Part shown: positions 25,081 through 32,980 of the stretch, piece after piece | How positions within the stretch are numbered: the first letter of the stretch is position 1 | Layout: every line of letters starts with the position of its first letter | Assembly (NCBI GenBank): GCA_050942925.1 | Contig: JBMNOF010000001.1 | Location: forward strand, 124,001-188,000 | Source of the DNA: Spyradocola sp050942925 | GTDB lineage: Bacteria > Bacillota > Clostridia > Christensenellales > UBA1750 | DNA: 64,000 nucleotides | Direction: 5' to 3' | The notes under the pieces: model-generated | The model's database searches: none | Told to the model about the DNA's origin: nothing | What the model saw: the letters and a program-made list of their open reading frames with translations, nothing else | Translations under genes and position numbers: made by a program

Positions 25081-25694
25081 GTTCCTCTTTCCTCCTTGAC
25101 AACGTCGAAAAACTCGCGGTATTCCCGCAATCGGTACTCCGCCTCCGTGGAAACCTCCTCCGCCTGCGGCGCAAAGCGGCAGGCGCGGATGCCTGCGGCA
25201 TGCGCGGCCAGGATGTCGATCTCGCGGTCGCCGATCATGAGGAACGACTCCCGGGGCTGCCCGCTTCGCTCCAGAATCCGCAAAATGCCGTCCGGCGCGG
25301 GCTTGCGGGGCAAGCGGTCCTCGTCGGTGACCACACAGGTAAACCAGCGGTCCAGGCCGCTCTCCCGCAGGTACCACCGCGCAGAGGCGCCGCGGTGCGT
25401 AAAGAGGTGGTTGTGCCCGCCCTCCTGCACGACGCGCGCGCAGACATCTTCCGCCCCTGGAAACGGAGCGACAGCGCGGGGACCGCTCTGCTCCACATAG
25501 CGCTTGTACCGCGCGATGACCGCCTCTCCGGCGGAAAAGTGCGCAAAGGCGGTGCCCAGGCTCACGGCCATCTGCCGGCGGATCTCCGCAAGGTCCGCCG
25601 GCACGCCCTCGTCGAGCAACGCCCGCTGCAGACAGCGCGCCATGAGCGGATAGGTGTCAAACAGCGTGCCGTCAAAGTCCCAAATGAGTTCCAT
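25077..25694 (-). CDS. HAD-superfamily phosphatase (phosphoglycolate phosphatase-like)
   Basis: A 205-residue hydrolase. Motif I is WDFDGTLFDTY with nucleophile Asp6 and acid Asp8, motif II THRGAS, motif III Lys in LPRKPAPDG, and motif IV IGDREIDILAA. A helical cap lies between motifs I and II. The ATG at 25694 is preceded by GAGGAAG. It begins 11 bases after the exporter stop. The substrate cannot be named. Confidence 0.9.
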   Translation of the reverse strand: MELIWDFDGTLFDTYPLMARCLQRALLDEGVPADLAEIRRQMAVSLGTAFAHFSAGEAVIARYKRYVEQSGPRAVAPFPGAEDVCARVVQEGGHNHLFTHRGASARWYLRESGLDRWFTCVVTDEDRLPRKPAPDGILRILERSGQPRESFLMIGDREIDILAAHAAGIRACRFAPQAEEVSTEAEYRLREYREFFDVVKEERGT

Positions 25695-25705
25695 CGCTTC
25701 CTCCC

Positions 25706-27358
25706 CTATCGTGCTTCGTCCCTGCGGAAGAGTCTTCCCTCCTCCAGAGAATAAACGACGTCGCACAGCGCCACGATCCGCGGATCGTGCGTCACGATCA
25801 AACAAATTCGATCCGCCTTGAGGCGCTCAACGTTTTGCCAGAACGCTTCGATGGATTCCGCATCCAGGTTTACCGTCGGCTCGTCAAACAGGAGGATGTC
25901 CCGGTCGCGGTAGAGCGCCCGCGCCAGGGAAACCCGCCGGATCTGACCGGAGGACAGGTTCTTTCCGCCCGATTCCAGGAGGAAATCCGCGCCCTTTTCC
26001 TCATAAAACGCCTCCAGATGGACCGCCCGGATGGTCTTTTGGAACCGCTCTTCGTCCCACGCATCGCCCATGCAGATGTTTTCCCGGAGCGTCCCATAGA
26101 GCACCGAGGTGTTGACGGAATCATACGCAATGGCGTTTTGCAGCCTGCCCGTCAGGACGGTCCCGTCTCCGCACACCCCCAGGACCCGGCCCGCGCTGGG
26201 CTGGTAAAAGCCCAGGATGTTGTTCAGCAGCGTGCTCTTTCCGCTTCCGCTCTCGCCGACGACCGCCGTAACCTTGCCCTTGGCAAAGAGGGCGGAAACA
26301 TCGCGGAGCACGGGGGGATGCCCCTCGTAGGCGAAGGTCAGGTCCTCCACGCGCACTTCTTCGATGCGCTGTCCGTCTGCCGGAGCGGCCAGGGGCCGGT
26401 CGTCGTCCTGCTGGTCCAGGATTTCCCGAATGCGCTGGACAGCCGCCCGGGTGCTGCTGATGTCGGAGACCCACCTGGAGATGTGCAGAAAGGGGCCGTA
26501 ATAGAAGCTCACCAGGTTCACCATGGCGACTAGGGACCCCATCGTCGTCTCGCCGGACAGGACCAGGAACACGCCAAAGCCCATGGCGATGAGGAACATG
26601 CCCACGCCCATGAAGTTGTTCAAAAAGCCCATGACGCCCAGCAAGACGCTCCTGCGGTAGGCAAGGGACTGCTTTGCGCCGTACTGCGCCTCCATCTTCC
26701 GGATGGCCGCCACGCAGGTGTTGTAGGCGCGGATGAGCAGGGCCTTGTCCAGGAACTCCTGCAGCAGGGTCCGGTTCTTCTCCTCCTCCTTGGAGATTCT
26801 GCCCGAGATCTCGTGAACCTTGGGCGACAGCCGGAGGATGCACAGCAGAAACAGCGGAAACACCGTGAGCAGGACCAGGGCCATCTTCCAGTTGAGGGCG
26901 AAGATCAGGAACACACTCACGAGGAACAAGAGGCATTCGTTGAAGATGCTCACGATCGAGGTATCCGTCAGGAACTTCACGACTGCTTCAACGTCCAGCG
27001 TCATGCGCGTCAGGTACACGCTAGTGGGTTGAGAATTGTAGGTCTGCAGGGGGATTCGATACAGTTTGTCCAGCAGGTGCCTCCGCAGCGTCTTCTCGAC
27101 AAAGCAGGCAATCCGGTTTTGCAGAACCGACACCAGGATCTCCGTCACGCCCAGCACGGCCAGGTCCGCTATAGCCAGCGCCACAACGAACATGGGCTGC
27201 AAATTGCTCGAGTACGTGGCAATGTCGATAAACGCCTTCATCAAAAGCGACACGCAGAGCCCAGAGAGTCCGTTGACGATCGTAAAGACAATCAGCGCCA
27301 AAAACGAGGGGATTCTCCCCTTTACCTGTGCAAACGCCCAGAGAATTCCTCTCCTCAT
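25706..27358 (-). CDS. ABC exporter, fused permease-ATPase
   Basis: A 550-residue half-transporter. Six membrane segments occupy residues about 15-300; the ATPase domain holds Walker A GESGSGKST, signature LSSGQIRRVSLARAL and Walker B ILLFDEPTVNLD. The switch His is in VTHDPRIVAL. I use the ATG at 27358 (MRRGILWAF) with AAGGGG 8 bases before it. It resembles drug- or peptide-exporting transporters, but no peptidase domain or precursor peptide is nearby, so the substrate is open. It is the first gene of a three-gene operon. Confidence 0.9.
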   Translation of the reverse strand: MRRGILWAFAQVKGRIPSFLALIVFTIVNGLSGLCVSLLMKAFIDIATYSSNLQPMFVVALAIADLAVLGVTEILVSVLQNRIACFVEKTLRRHLLDKLYRIPLQTYNSQPTSVYLTRMTLDVEAVVKFLTDTSIVSIFNECLLFLVSVFLIFALNWKMALVLLTVFPLFLLCILRLSPKVHEISGRISKEEEKNRTLLQEFLDKALLIRAYNTCVAAIRKMEAQYGAKQSLAYRRSVLLGVMGFLNNFMGVGMFLIAMGFGVFLVLSGETTMGSLVAMVNLVSFYYGPFLHISRWVSDISSTRAAVQRIREILDQQDDDRPLAAPADGQRIEEVRVEDLTFAYEGHPPVLRDVSALFAKGKVTAVVGESGSGKSTLLNNILGFYQPSAGRVLGVCGDGTVLTGRLQNAIAYDSVNTSVLYGTLRENICMGDAWDEERFQKTIRAVHLEAFYEEKGADFLLESGGKNLSSGQIRRVSLARALYRDRDILLFDEPTVNLDAESIEAFWQNVERLKADRICLIVTHDPRIVALCDVVYSLEEGRLFRRDEAR

Positions 27359-27447
27359 GCCGCAATCCCCTTTTAGTTTCTTGCCCTGCAAGGCAGAATT
27401 GCCCGCCAAATTCTTCGCCTGTCTGTTCTGTTCCCTGGAATAGGTTC

Positions 27448-27476
27448 AAAATACCACAGTTTGGCGGCCGCGTCAA
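27448..27476 (-). promoter_or_regulatory. Sigma-A promoter of the exporter operon
   Basis: TTGACG and TATTTT separated by 17 bases on the minus strand, 90 bases upstream of the exporter start. Confidence 0.6.
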
Positions 27477-27522
27477 CCACCTGTTCCGGTCCTGCGGCCG
27501 GGACGTTTTTTTGGCAGATACA

Positions 27523-27571
27523 GCAAAACCCCCCGCCTCTCCGGGGGGAACCGGAAGGCGGGGGGTTTTGC
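27523..27571. terminator. Terminator behind the Amt-PII gene
   Basis: A 16-bp perfect stem (GCAAAACCCCCCGCCT and complement) closes a GC-rich loop. On the minus strand it lies about 50 bases after the Amt-PII stop. The T residues lie in the stem itself rather than behind it, so efficiency is uncertain. Confidence 0.7.
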
Positions 27572-27620
27572 CTGAGGTTTATGAGGTTATATGGAAAGGA
27601 AGGGTATGAGGGGAAACGCT

Positions 27621-29330
27621 TTATTCGACGTCCTGAAGCGCCGCGTAGTCCTCTTCACCGGTGCGGATCTTCACAACGCGCTCCACGCCGTAGACGAAGA
27701 TCTTGCCGTCGCCGATGTGGCCCGTGTAGAGGGTCTTCTTCGCAGTGTCGATGACCTTCTGCACCGGAATCTTGCTCACGACGACTTCAACCTGCACCTT
27801 GGGCAGCAGGGTGGCGTCCATTTCGACGCCGCGGTACTTCTCGCCGGCGCCCTTCTGCAGGCCCATGCCCATGACCTGCGTCACGGTCATGCCGGTGACG
27901 CCGATGGCGTTGAGGGCCTCCTTGAGGTTCTCCAGCATGCCCAGCTTGATGATCATGACGACCTTGTGCATGCCGGTGTGGAGATCGTTGGCCGTGGTGA
28001 CCTTGACCGCAGCGTCGACCTGCGCCGGCGTCGCCTTTTCAATGTCGCTCTCGCCAAGGTCGGTGTTCTCGTTCACGGAGAGGGCCGCGTAGGAAGCATC
28101 GCTGATGGCAAAGCCCGCGTACGCAGAGGCCAGGCCGTGCTCGTGGATGTCCAGACCATCAATTTCCACCTGAGCGGGAACGCGCAGGCCGATGGTCTTG
28201 TCGATGATCTTGAAGACGACGAACATGACGACCGCAACGTATACGCCAACGCTCACCAGGCCGAGCGCCTGCACGCCCAGTTTCGCAAAGCCGCCGCCGT
28301 AGAACAGGCCGCCTTCCGTCGCGAAGAGGCCGACCGCCAGGGTGCCCCAAGCGCCGTTGACGCAGTGGACGGTGACCGCGCCGACCGGGTCATCGATCTT
28401 GGCGATCTTGTCGAAGAACTCAATGCTAAACACGCAGAGGATACCACTGATGATGCCGATGATGCAGGCGCCAACCGGAGAAACCAGGTCGCAGCCCGCG
28501 GTGATGGCCACAAGGCCCGCCAGCGCCGCGTTGAAGGTGATGGAGACGTCCGGCTTCTTGTAGCGAATCCAGGTGATGATCATCGCCACAACCGTCGCCA
28601 TGGCCGCCGCCAGGTTCGTGTTGAAGAAGATCAGGCCCGCGCTGTTCATCGTGTCGTCGCCAGTCATGGAGATGGTGGAGCCGCCGTTGAATCCGAACCA
28701 GCAGAACCAGAGGATGAAGACGCCCAGCGCCATGGCCGTCATGTTGTGGCCAAGGATCGCGTGCGGCTTGCCTTCCTTGTCGTACTTGCCGATGCGGGGC
28801 CCGAGCATGGCCGCGCCGACCAGTGCGGTGAGGCCGCCGACGAAGTGGACCGCCGTAGACCCAGCGAAATCATGGAAGCCCAGGCTGGACAGCCAGCCGC
28901 CGCCCCAGATCCAGTGGCCGCTGATCGGGTAAATGATCAGGCTGATGGCCGCGGAGTAGACGCAATAGGCTTTGAAGTTCGTGCGCTCCGCCATGGAGCC
29001 GGAAACGATCGTCGCGGCCGTGGCGCAGAACACGGTCTGGAAGATGGCAAATACCCAGATCGGCAACCCGTTCCCCAGGAAGGAATAGTCGCCGCGGATC
29101 AGCGGGTCAAAGCCGCCGATCAAGGGGCCGGTTCCATAGAACATGAGGCCAAAACCAATCAGCCAGAAGCACGGCGTCCCGATGCAGAAGTCCATCATGT
29201 TCTTCATCAGGATGTTGCCGGTATTCTTCGCACGCGTCAGACCGCTTTCACACAGGGCGAAGCCGGCCTGCATAAAGAACACCAGCGCTGTCGCAACGAG
29301 TGTCCATATCACGTCCGCTGAGTTGTACAT
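27621..29330 (-). CDS. Ammonium transporter fused to a PII (GlnB/GlnK) domain
   Basis: A 569-residue fusion. Residues 1-405 are an Amt channel: MQAGFALCESGL, the inner Phe/Trp gate region, conserved pore His in STAVHFVGG and CVNGAWGTLAVG. After a linker, residues 454-569 are a complete PII domain (MHKVVMIIKLGMLENLKEAL, T-loop GEKYRGVEM, GKIFVYGVERVVKIRTGE). PII normally blocks Amt by inserting its T-loop; here the inhibitor is covalently attached. The T-loop Tyr of GlnK is present in KYRG. The ATG at 29330 has GAGGAGG upstream. Such fusions are known in some Clostridia and other phyla. Confidence 0.95.
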   Translation of the reverse strand: MYNSADVIWTLVATALVFFMQAGFALCESGLTRAKNTGNILMKNMMDFCIGTPCFWLIGFGLMFYGTGPLIGGFDPLIRGDYSFLGNGLPIWVFAIFQTVFCATAATIVSGSMAERTNFKAYCVYSAAISLIIYPISGHWIWGGGWLSSLGFHDFAGSTAVHFVGGLTALVGAAMLGPRIGKYDKEGKPHAILGHNMTAMALGVFILWFCWFGFNGGSTISMTGDDTMNSAGLIFFNTNLAAAMATVVAMIITWIRYKKPDVSITFNAALAGLVAITAGCDLVSPVGACIIGIISGILCVFSIEFFDKIAKIDDPVGAVTVHCVNGAWGTLAVGLFATEGGLFYGGGFAKLGVQALGLVSVGVYVAVVMFVVFKIIDKTIGLRVPAQVEIDGLDIHEHGLASAYAGFAISDASYAALSVNENTDLGESDIEKATPAQVDAAVKVTTANDLHTGMHKVVMIIKLGMLENLKEALNAIGVTGMTVTQVMGMGLQKGAGEKYRGVEMDATLLPKVQVEVVVSKIPVQKVIDTAKKTLYTGHIGDGKIFVYGVERVVKIRTGEEDYAALQDVE

Positions 29331-29343
29331 AGAGATCCTCCTC

Positions 29344-29403
29344 CTGAATAAAATAAAAGAGAACAATGGCATTTCTTTTCTAAGAAACGCCATTGTTCTC
29401 TTT
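29344..29403 (-). promoter_or_regulatory. Terminator-like hairpin in the Amt-PII leader
   Basis: AAAGAGAACAATGGC pairs exactly with its complement; after one mismatch six more pairs (TTTCTT/AAGAAA) form, followed on the minus strand by TTTTATTTTATT. Since the promoter at 29412-29440 starts the transcript at about 29405, the hairpin is the very 5-prime end of the Amt-PII mRNA. It can act as an attenuator; it could also simply end the upstream DUF3793 transcript. Confidence 0.75.
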
Positions 29404-29411
29404 CGGTCCCT

Positions 29412-29440
29412 ATTTTAGCATCGGCTTTTTCGTCTGTCAA
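29412..29440 (-). promoter_or_regulatory. Sigma-A promoter of the Amt-PII gene
   Basis: Consensus TTGACA and TAAAAT separated by 17 bases on the minus strand, just after the DUF3793 stop codon. The start is predicted two bases before the leader hairpin. Confidence 0.85.
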
Positions 29441-29455
29441 TAGCTTTTTCCATTT

Positions 29456-30004
29456 TTACCTAGTTTTTTCGCCGCGCCCGCTTTGGTAGCACCTGAGGTA
29501 CACCCGCGTGCACTTCCGATAGCGCGCAAAGCAGCGCAGCGCCGCCTGCGGGTCCCCGTAGACCTTCCAGCAGCCGCAGAGGCGGTAGTTCTTGCCGCAG
29601 TTCTCGATAAAGCCCTGCACATCCTCCAGGGGATAGCCCAGAAACAGCCCGATCTCGTGCGGAAAGCAGGCGGAGCGCGCGATCCGCTTCAGGAGCCGCT
29701 CCACGTTCTCCCCCACCTCCGCGCCGGGGTCGTACCCGCGGCCGCGCAGGAACTCCGCCGCCCCCGGCTTTGCCCACTCGCGCCGCAGATGTCCTTCCCG
29801 GTAGAGGTAGAGCAGCGCGCTCCCGCTGTCCCAGCGCGCGGCGCGAACGCGCACGCCCCGCGCGCCCAGCGCCCGGGACCAGACCCGCTCCGCCTCCTCC
29901 AGCTCCGCCCGCGGCCCGGATAGGCGCACCAGGCTCGCGCACTTGAGCCCCGCCAGCGTCGGCGCGCAGTGCGTGAGCAGCACGCGCTCCATCGCCTCGC
30001 TCAT
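29456..30004 (-). CDS. DUF3793 family protein
   Basis: A 182-residue protein with the DUF3793 core: ACFPHEIGLFLGYPLEDVQGFIENCGKNYRLCGCWKVYGD, and the C-terminal FARYRKCTRVYLRCYQSG. It is Cys-rich near the end, and soluble. Starting at 30004 it overlaps the DUF2325 gene by 4 bases. In Clostridia this family is found with iron and FeoB genes; the operator upstream supports a link with iron. The biochemical role is unknown. Confidence 0.88.
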   Translation of the reverse strand: MSEAMERVLLTHCAPTLAGLKCASLVRLSGPRAELEEAERVWSRALGARGVRVRAARWDSGSALLYLYREGHLRREWAKPGAAEFLRGRGYDPGAEVGENVERLLKRIARSACFPHEIGLFLGYPLEDVQGFIENCGKNYRLCGCWKVYGDPQAALRCFARYRKCTRVYLRCYQSGRGEKTR

Positions 30005-30288
30005 GCCCCGCACCCCTGTCTCTGCAGCAGGCCCTTCAGCGCCGAGGCGCTGCTGCTGTGGCACCGCGCAACCGAGGCGTTGCACCGCTTGGCCTCCCGC
30101 AGCGCCATCTCCACCATCTTGTGCGAGACGGTGCCCGTGAACAGAATCAGCAGGTCCGGGCTGCCCATCTTGCACCGGATTCCATCCCGCATCCGGCAAA
30201 ATACCTTTGCCTCATGGCCGTATTCGCTGCAGATCTGCCGGTATCTGCACGCCATGCACTCATTCCCGCCGACAATCACAATGGACAT
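30001..30288 (-). CDS. DUF2325 domain protein
   Basis: A 95-residue protein (MSIVIVGGNECMACRYRQICSEYGHEAKVFCRM ... DLLILFTGTVSHKMVEMALREAKR). It is a Rossmann-like DUF2325 domain with a CxxC-like cysteine pair near the N-terminus. GAGGAGG precedes the ATG. It is cotranscribed with the DUF3793 gene from a promoter that carries a GTTAG-type inverted repeat. Confidence 0.88.
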   Translation of the reverse strand: MSIVIVGGNECMACRYRQICSEYGHEAKVFCRMRDGIRCKMGSPDLLILFTGTVSHKMVEMALREAKRCNASVARCHSSSASALKGLLQRQGCGA

Positions 30289-30307
30289 CTTCCGCCTCCT
30301 CCTCTTG

Positions 30308-30323
30308 GTTAGTTATAACTAAC
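30308..30323. promoter_or_regulatory. Putative iron-regulator operator (box 1)
   Basis: GTTAGTTATAACTAAC, a perfect 16-bp palindrome just downstream of the predicted transcription start of the DUF2325-DUF3793 operon. It resembles DtxR-family sites and matches two boxes upstream of feoA (GTTAGC...GCTAAC). Confidence 0.7.
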
Positions 30324-30332
30324 TACAGCGTC

Positions 30333-30361
30333 AGTATACCATAGGAAGGGAAGCGGGTCAA
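30333..30361 (-). promoter_or_regulatory. Sigma-A promoter of the DUF2325-DUF3793 operon
   Basis: TTGACC and TATACT separated by 17 bases on the minus strand; the start would be near 30326, within the operator. Confidence 0.75.
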
Positions 30362-30365
30362 GGGC

Positions 30366-30400
30366 AAAAAAAGGCCGGCCGAAGAGAACTCTTCGGCCGG
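30366..30400 (-). terminator. Terminator of the feo operon
   Basis: CCGGCCGAAGAG and its exact complement around a 2-base loop are followed on the minus strand by T7. Confidence 0.92.
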
Positions 30401-30406
30401 TGCGTA

Positions 30407-30544
30407 TTATTCTTGTTTGGATTTGCAGCCCTTGCAGGCGGCGCAGTTGCCGCAGCAGCAGCTCTTCTGGCGCCGCAGAAAGCGGAAGGCGCCCCAGATG
30501 GCGGCGGCTAGCAGCAGCAGAATCAGAACATCCCAAACACCCAT
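30407..30544 (-). CDS. FeoB-associated Cys-rich membrane protein
   Basis: A 45-residue peptide: a start MGVWDVLILLLLAAAIWGAF forms one membrane helix, followed by a basic stretch and a Cys-rich tail (SCCCGNCAACKGCKSK) with six cysteines. This is the FeoB-associated Cys-rich protein, thought to assist ferrous iron passage. Its ATG lies 3 bases after the feoB stop. It is the last gene of the operon. Confidence 0.85.
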   Translation of the reverse strand: MGVWDVLILLLLAAAIWGAFRFLRRQKSCCCGNCAACKGCKSKQE

Positions 30545-30547
30545 GGT

Positions 30548-32560
30548 TCACACCCCCAAAATCAGTCTGCCGATCTGGTAGACCAGGAAGGCCACGATCC
30601 AGGCCACGCAGCACTGGGCGAACATGGCCAGCGCCGCATAGCGGGTGCTGCCCAGCTCGCGCCGGACCGCGGCGACGGCCGCAAAGCAGGGCATGTACAG
30701 CAGCGTGAACGTCAGGAACGAGACGGCGGACAGCGGCGTGAACAGCGAGCCGAGCACCGTGGTCAGCTGCGCGGTATCCGGCACATTGGTCAGCACCGCG
30801 AGGGTCGAGACCACCGCTTCCTTGGCGGAGAGGCCGGTGAGCAGCGCGGTGGAGCTGATCCAGTTGCCAAAGCCCAGCGGCGCAAAGATCGGGGCGATGA
30901 ACCGCCCGATGCCCGCAAGCATGCTGTCGCTCTTGTCGCTGACCATCATCAGGCGCGTGTCAAAGCTCTGCAGGACCCAAATGACGATGGACGCCATAAA
31001 GATGATGGTAAAGGCCTTGACCAGGAAGTCCTTGGCCTTCTCCCACATGTGGATGACGACGGACTTTGCGCTGGGCAGGCGGTAGGCCGGCAGCTCCATG
31101 ACGAAGGGAACGGGTTTGCCCTTGAAGATCGTGCCCTTGAGCAACAGGCCGTAGAGCACGCCCACGACCATGCCCCCGACATACAGTCCGATCATCACCA
31201 GCGGCGCGATGTTGGGGAAGAAGGCCGCGGTAAAGGTCGCATAGATGGGCAGCTTGGCCGAGCAGGACATGAAGGGCGTCAGCAGGATGGTCATGCGGCG
31301 GTCGCGGTCGCTGGCCAGCGTGCGCGAGGCCATGATCGCGGGAACGGAGCAGCCAAAGCCGATCAGCATCGGGACGAACGAGCGCCCGGAGAGCCCGATC
31401 TTGCGCAGCAGCTTATCCATGACAAACGCGACGCGCGCCATGTAACCGCTGTCCTCCAGGATGGAGAGGAAGAAGAACAGCGTCACGATCGTGGGCAGGA
31501 ACGACAGGACCGAGCCCACGCCCACGCACACGCCGTCGATCAGCAGCGAGTGCACGGCCTCGTTGATCCCCAGGGTGGTCAGCCCCTGGTCCAGAAGGCC
31601 CGTCAGCGCGTCAATCCCCATGGAGAGCAGGTTGGACAACACCGCGCCGATGACGTTGAACGTCAGGAAGAACGTCAGCAGCATCACGCACAGGAAGATC
31701 GGAATGCCGAAGTACTTGTGCGTGAGCAGGCGGTCGATCTGGATCGAGCGCTGCAGTTCGCGGGAATTCCCATTCTTCTTGACCGCGTCCTTGCAGGCGT
31801 TCGCGATGAAGTCATAGCGCATGTCCGCGAGCGCGGCCTCGCGGTCCGTGCCCAGGTTCGTCTCCATCTCCTGGACGATGTTGTCGATGATCCCCTTTTC
31901 GCTCTCGGTCAAGTTCAGCTTGCTGAGCGTGATGGGATCGCCTTCGACCACCTTGGTCGCCGCGTAGCGGGAGGGGAGCCCCGCCTCCTTAACTTCCTTT
32001 TCGATGATGTGCGCGATGGAGTGCACCGCGCGGTGCACCTCGCCCTGGCACAGGTCCAATCCGCGCGGGCGGTCCTTCTGCTGCGCCGCCTGGATCGTCC
32101 TCTGCACGAGCTCCTCGCAGCCCTCGTTCTTCGCCGCGGAAATCGGCACGATGGGCAGGCCCAGGTTCTTGGAAAGGAGCGGCACATCGATGGAGTCCCC
32201 GTTTTGCCGGACCTCGTCCATCATGTTGAGCGCGACCACGACCGGCACCCCGACCTCCATCAGCTGCAGGGTCAGGTACAGGTTCCGCTCAATGTTCGTG
32301 GCGTCCACGATGTTGATGACCGCCTCCGGCTTGTCCACCAGGAGGAAGTCCCTCGTCACGACCTCCTCGGCCGTGTAGGGAGAAAGAGAATAGATGCCGG
32401 GCAGGTCCACCAGCGTCATGTTCTTCTGTCCGAGGATGGCTCCCTCTTTCTTTTCGACCGTCACGCCCGGAAAGTTGCCCACGTGCTGATTCGAACCCGT
32501 GAGCTGATTAAACAACGTGGTCTTTCCCGAGTTGGGGTTGCCAAGCAATGCAATAATCAT
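30548..32560 (-). CDS. feoB: Ferrous iron transporter FeoB
   Basis: A 670-residue GTP-gated Fe2+ permease. The N-terminal G domain has G1 GNPNSGKTT, G3 DLPG, G4 NMMD; a helical GDI-like region follows (about 170-260), then two Gate domains with about eight membrane segments, including the conserved Cys in GFGCSVPAIMASR and PCFAAVAA. It overlaps feoA by 4 bases (ATGA). At 670 residues it is of normal Firmicutes length, without the C-terminal cytoplasmic extension of E. coli FeoB. Confidence 0.97.
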   Translation of the reverse strand: MIIALLGNPNSGKTTLFNQLTGSNQHVGNFPGVTVEKKEGAILGQKNMTLVDLPGIYSLSPYTAEEVVTRDFLLVDKPEAVINIVDATNIERNLYLTLQLMEVGVPVVVALNMMDEVRQNGDSIDVPLLSKNLGLPIVPISAAKNEGCEELVQRTIQAAQQKDRPRGLDLCQGEVHRAVHSIAHIIEKEVKEAGLPSRYAATKVVEGDPITLSKLNLTESEKGIIDNIVQEMETNLGTDREAALADMRYDFIANACKDAVKKNGNSRELQRSIQIDRLLTHKYFGIPIFLCVMLLTFFLTFNVIGAVLSNLLSMGIDALTGLLDQGLTTLGINEAVHSLLIDGVCVGVGSVLSFLPTIVTLFFFLSILEDSGYMARVAFVMDKLLRKIGLSGRSFVPMLIGFGCSVPAIMASRTLASDRDRRMTILLTPFMSCSAKLPIYATFTAAFFPNIAPLVMIGLYVGGMVVGVLYGLLLKGTIFKGKPVPFVMELPAYRLPSAKSVVIHMWEKAKDFLVKAFTIIFMASIVIWVLQSFDTRLMMVSDKSDSMLAGIGRFIAPIFAPLGFGNWISSTALLTGLSAKEAVVSTLAVLTNVPDTAQLTTVLGSLFTPLSAVSFLTFTLLYMPCFAAVAAVRRELGSTRYAALAMFAQCCVAWIVAFLVYQIGRLILGV

Positions 32561-32787
32561 GCTTTTTCCTCCACAATCTCGATTTTCTGGGCGTCTTCCA
32601 GGCGAATCGTGAGCTCATATCCGCGCAGGAACAGCTCAATCGGGTCCCCCATGGGCGCCACCTTCCGCACCATCACGCGGGTGCGCGGCGTCAGTCCCAT
32701 GTCCAGCAGGCGGCGGCGCAGGGCGCCCTCTCCTCCAACGGTCTGTATTACACCATATGCGCCGACTTTCAATTTATCCAGGGTCAT
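32557..32787 (-). CDS. feoA: FeoA, SH3-like iron transport protein
   Basis: A 76-residue cytoplasmic beta-barrel protein (LKVGAYGVIQTVGGEGALRRRLLDMGLTPRTRVMVRKVAPMGDPIELFLRGYELTIRLEDAQKIEI). It is of typical size and needed for FeoB activity. First gene of feoA-feoB; its promoter carries two inverted-repeat boxes. Confidence 0.96.
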   Translation of the reverse strand: MTLDKLKVGAYGVIQTVGGEGALRRRLLDMGLTPRTRVMVRKVAPMGDPIELFLRGYELTIRLEDAQKIEIVEEKA

Positions 32788-32808
32788 GCTCCTCTTCTCC
32801 CCTCAAAT

Positions 32809-32824
32809 GTTAGCGCTTGCTAAC
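32809..32824. promoter_or_regulatory. Putative iron-regulator operator (box 2)
   Basis: GTTAGCGCTTGCTAAC: inverted GTTAGC/GCTAAC arms in the feoA leader, 22 bases before the start codon. Confidence 0.65.
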
Positions 32825-32851
32825 TTATTCTGCAAAAGAAATCGGCCAAAA

Positions 32852-32867
32852 GTTAGCCTCTGCTTAC
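32852..32867. promoter_or_regulatory. Putative iron-regulator operator (box 3)
   Basis: GTTAGCCTCTGCTTAC, one base off a perfect GTTAGC/GCTAAC repeat, directly next to the feoA -10 box at the transcription start. Confidence 0.65.
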
Positions 32868-32896
32868 AATATACGCATCCACCTGCGATTTGTCAA
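32868..32896 (-). promoter_or_regulatory. Sigma-A promoter of feoAB
   Basis: Consensus TTGACA and TATATT separated by 17 bases on the minus strand. It begins only about 45 bases after the parB terminator. Confidence 0.85.
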
Positions 32897-32941
32897 TCCC
32901 CTCCCCTGTTAAGTTCTATTTTTTGCTCCACAAAAGAAGAA

Positions 32942-32969
32942 CCCGCCTGTTTCACGTGAAACAGGCGGG
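32942..32969. promoter_or_regulatory. parS site embedded in the parB terminator
   Basis: A perfect 28-bp palindrome whose centre (32948-32963) is TGTTTCACGTGAAACA, the consensus parS site bound by ParB/Spo0J. Flanking CCCGCC/GGCGGG arms lengthen it to a stable stem, followed on the minus strand by TTCTTCTTTT, directly behind the parB stop codon. It probably acts both as a centromere and as a transcription terminator. Confidence 0.92.
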
Positions 32970-32980
32970 GAAAAAAGCGC

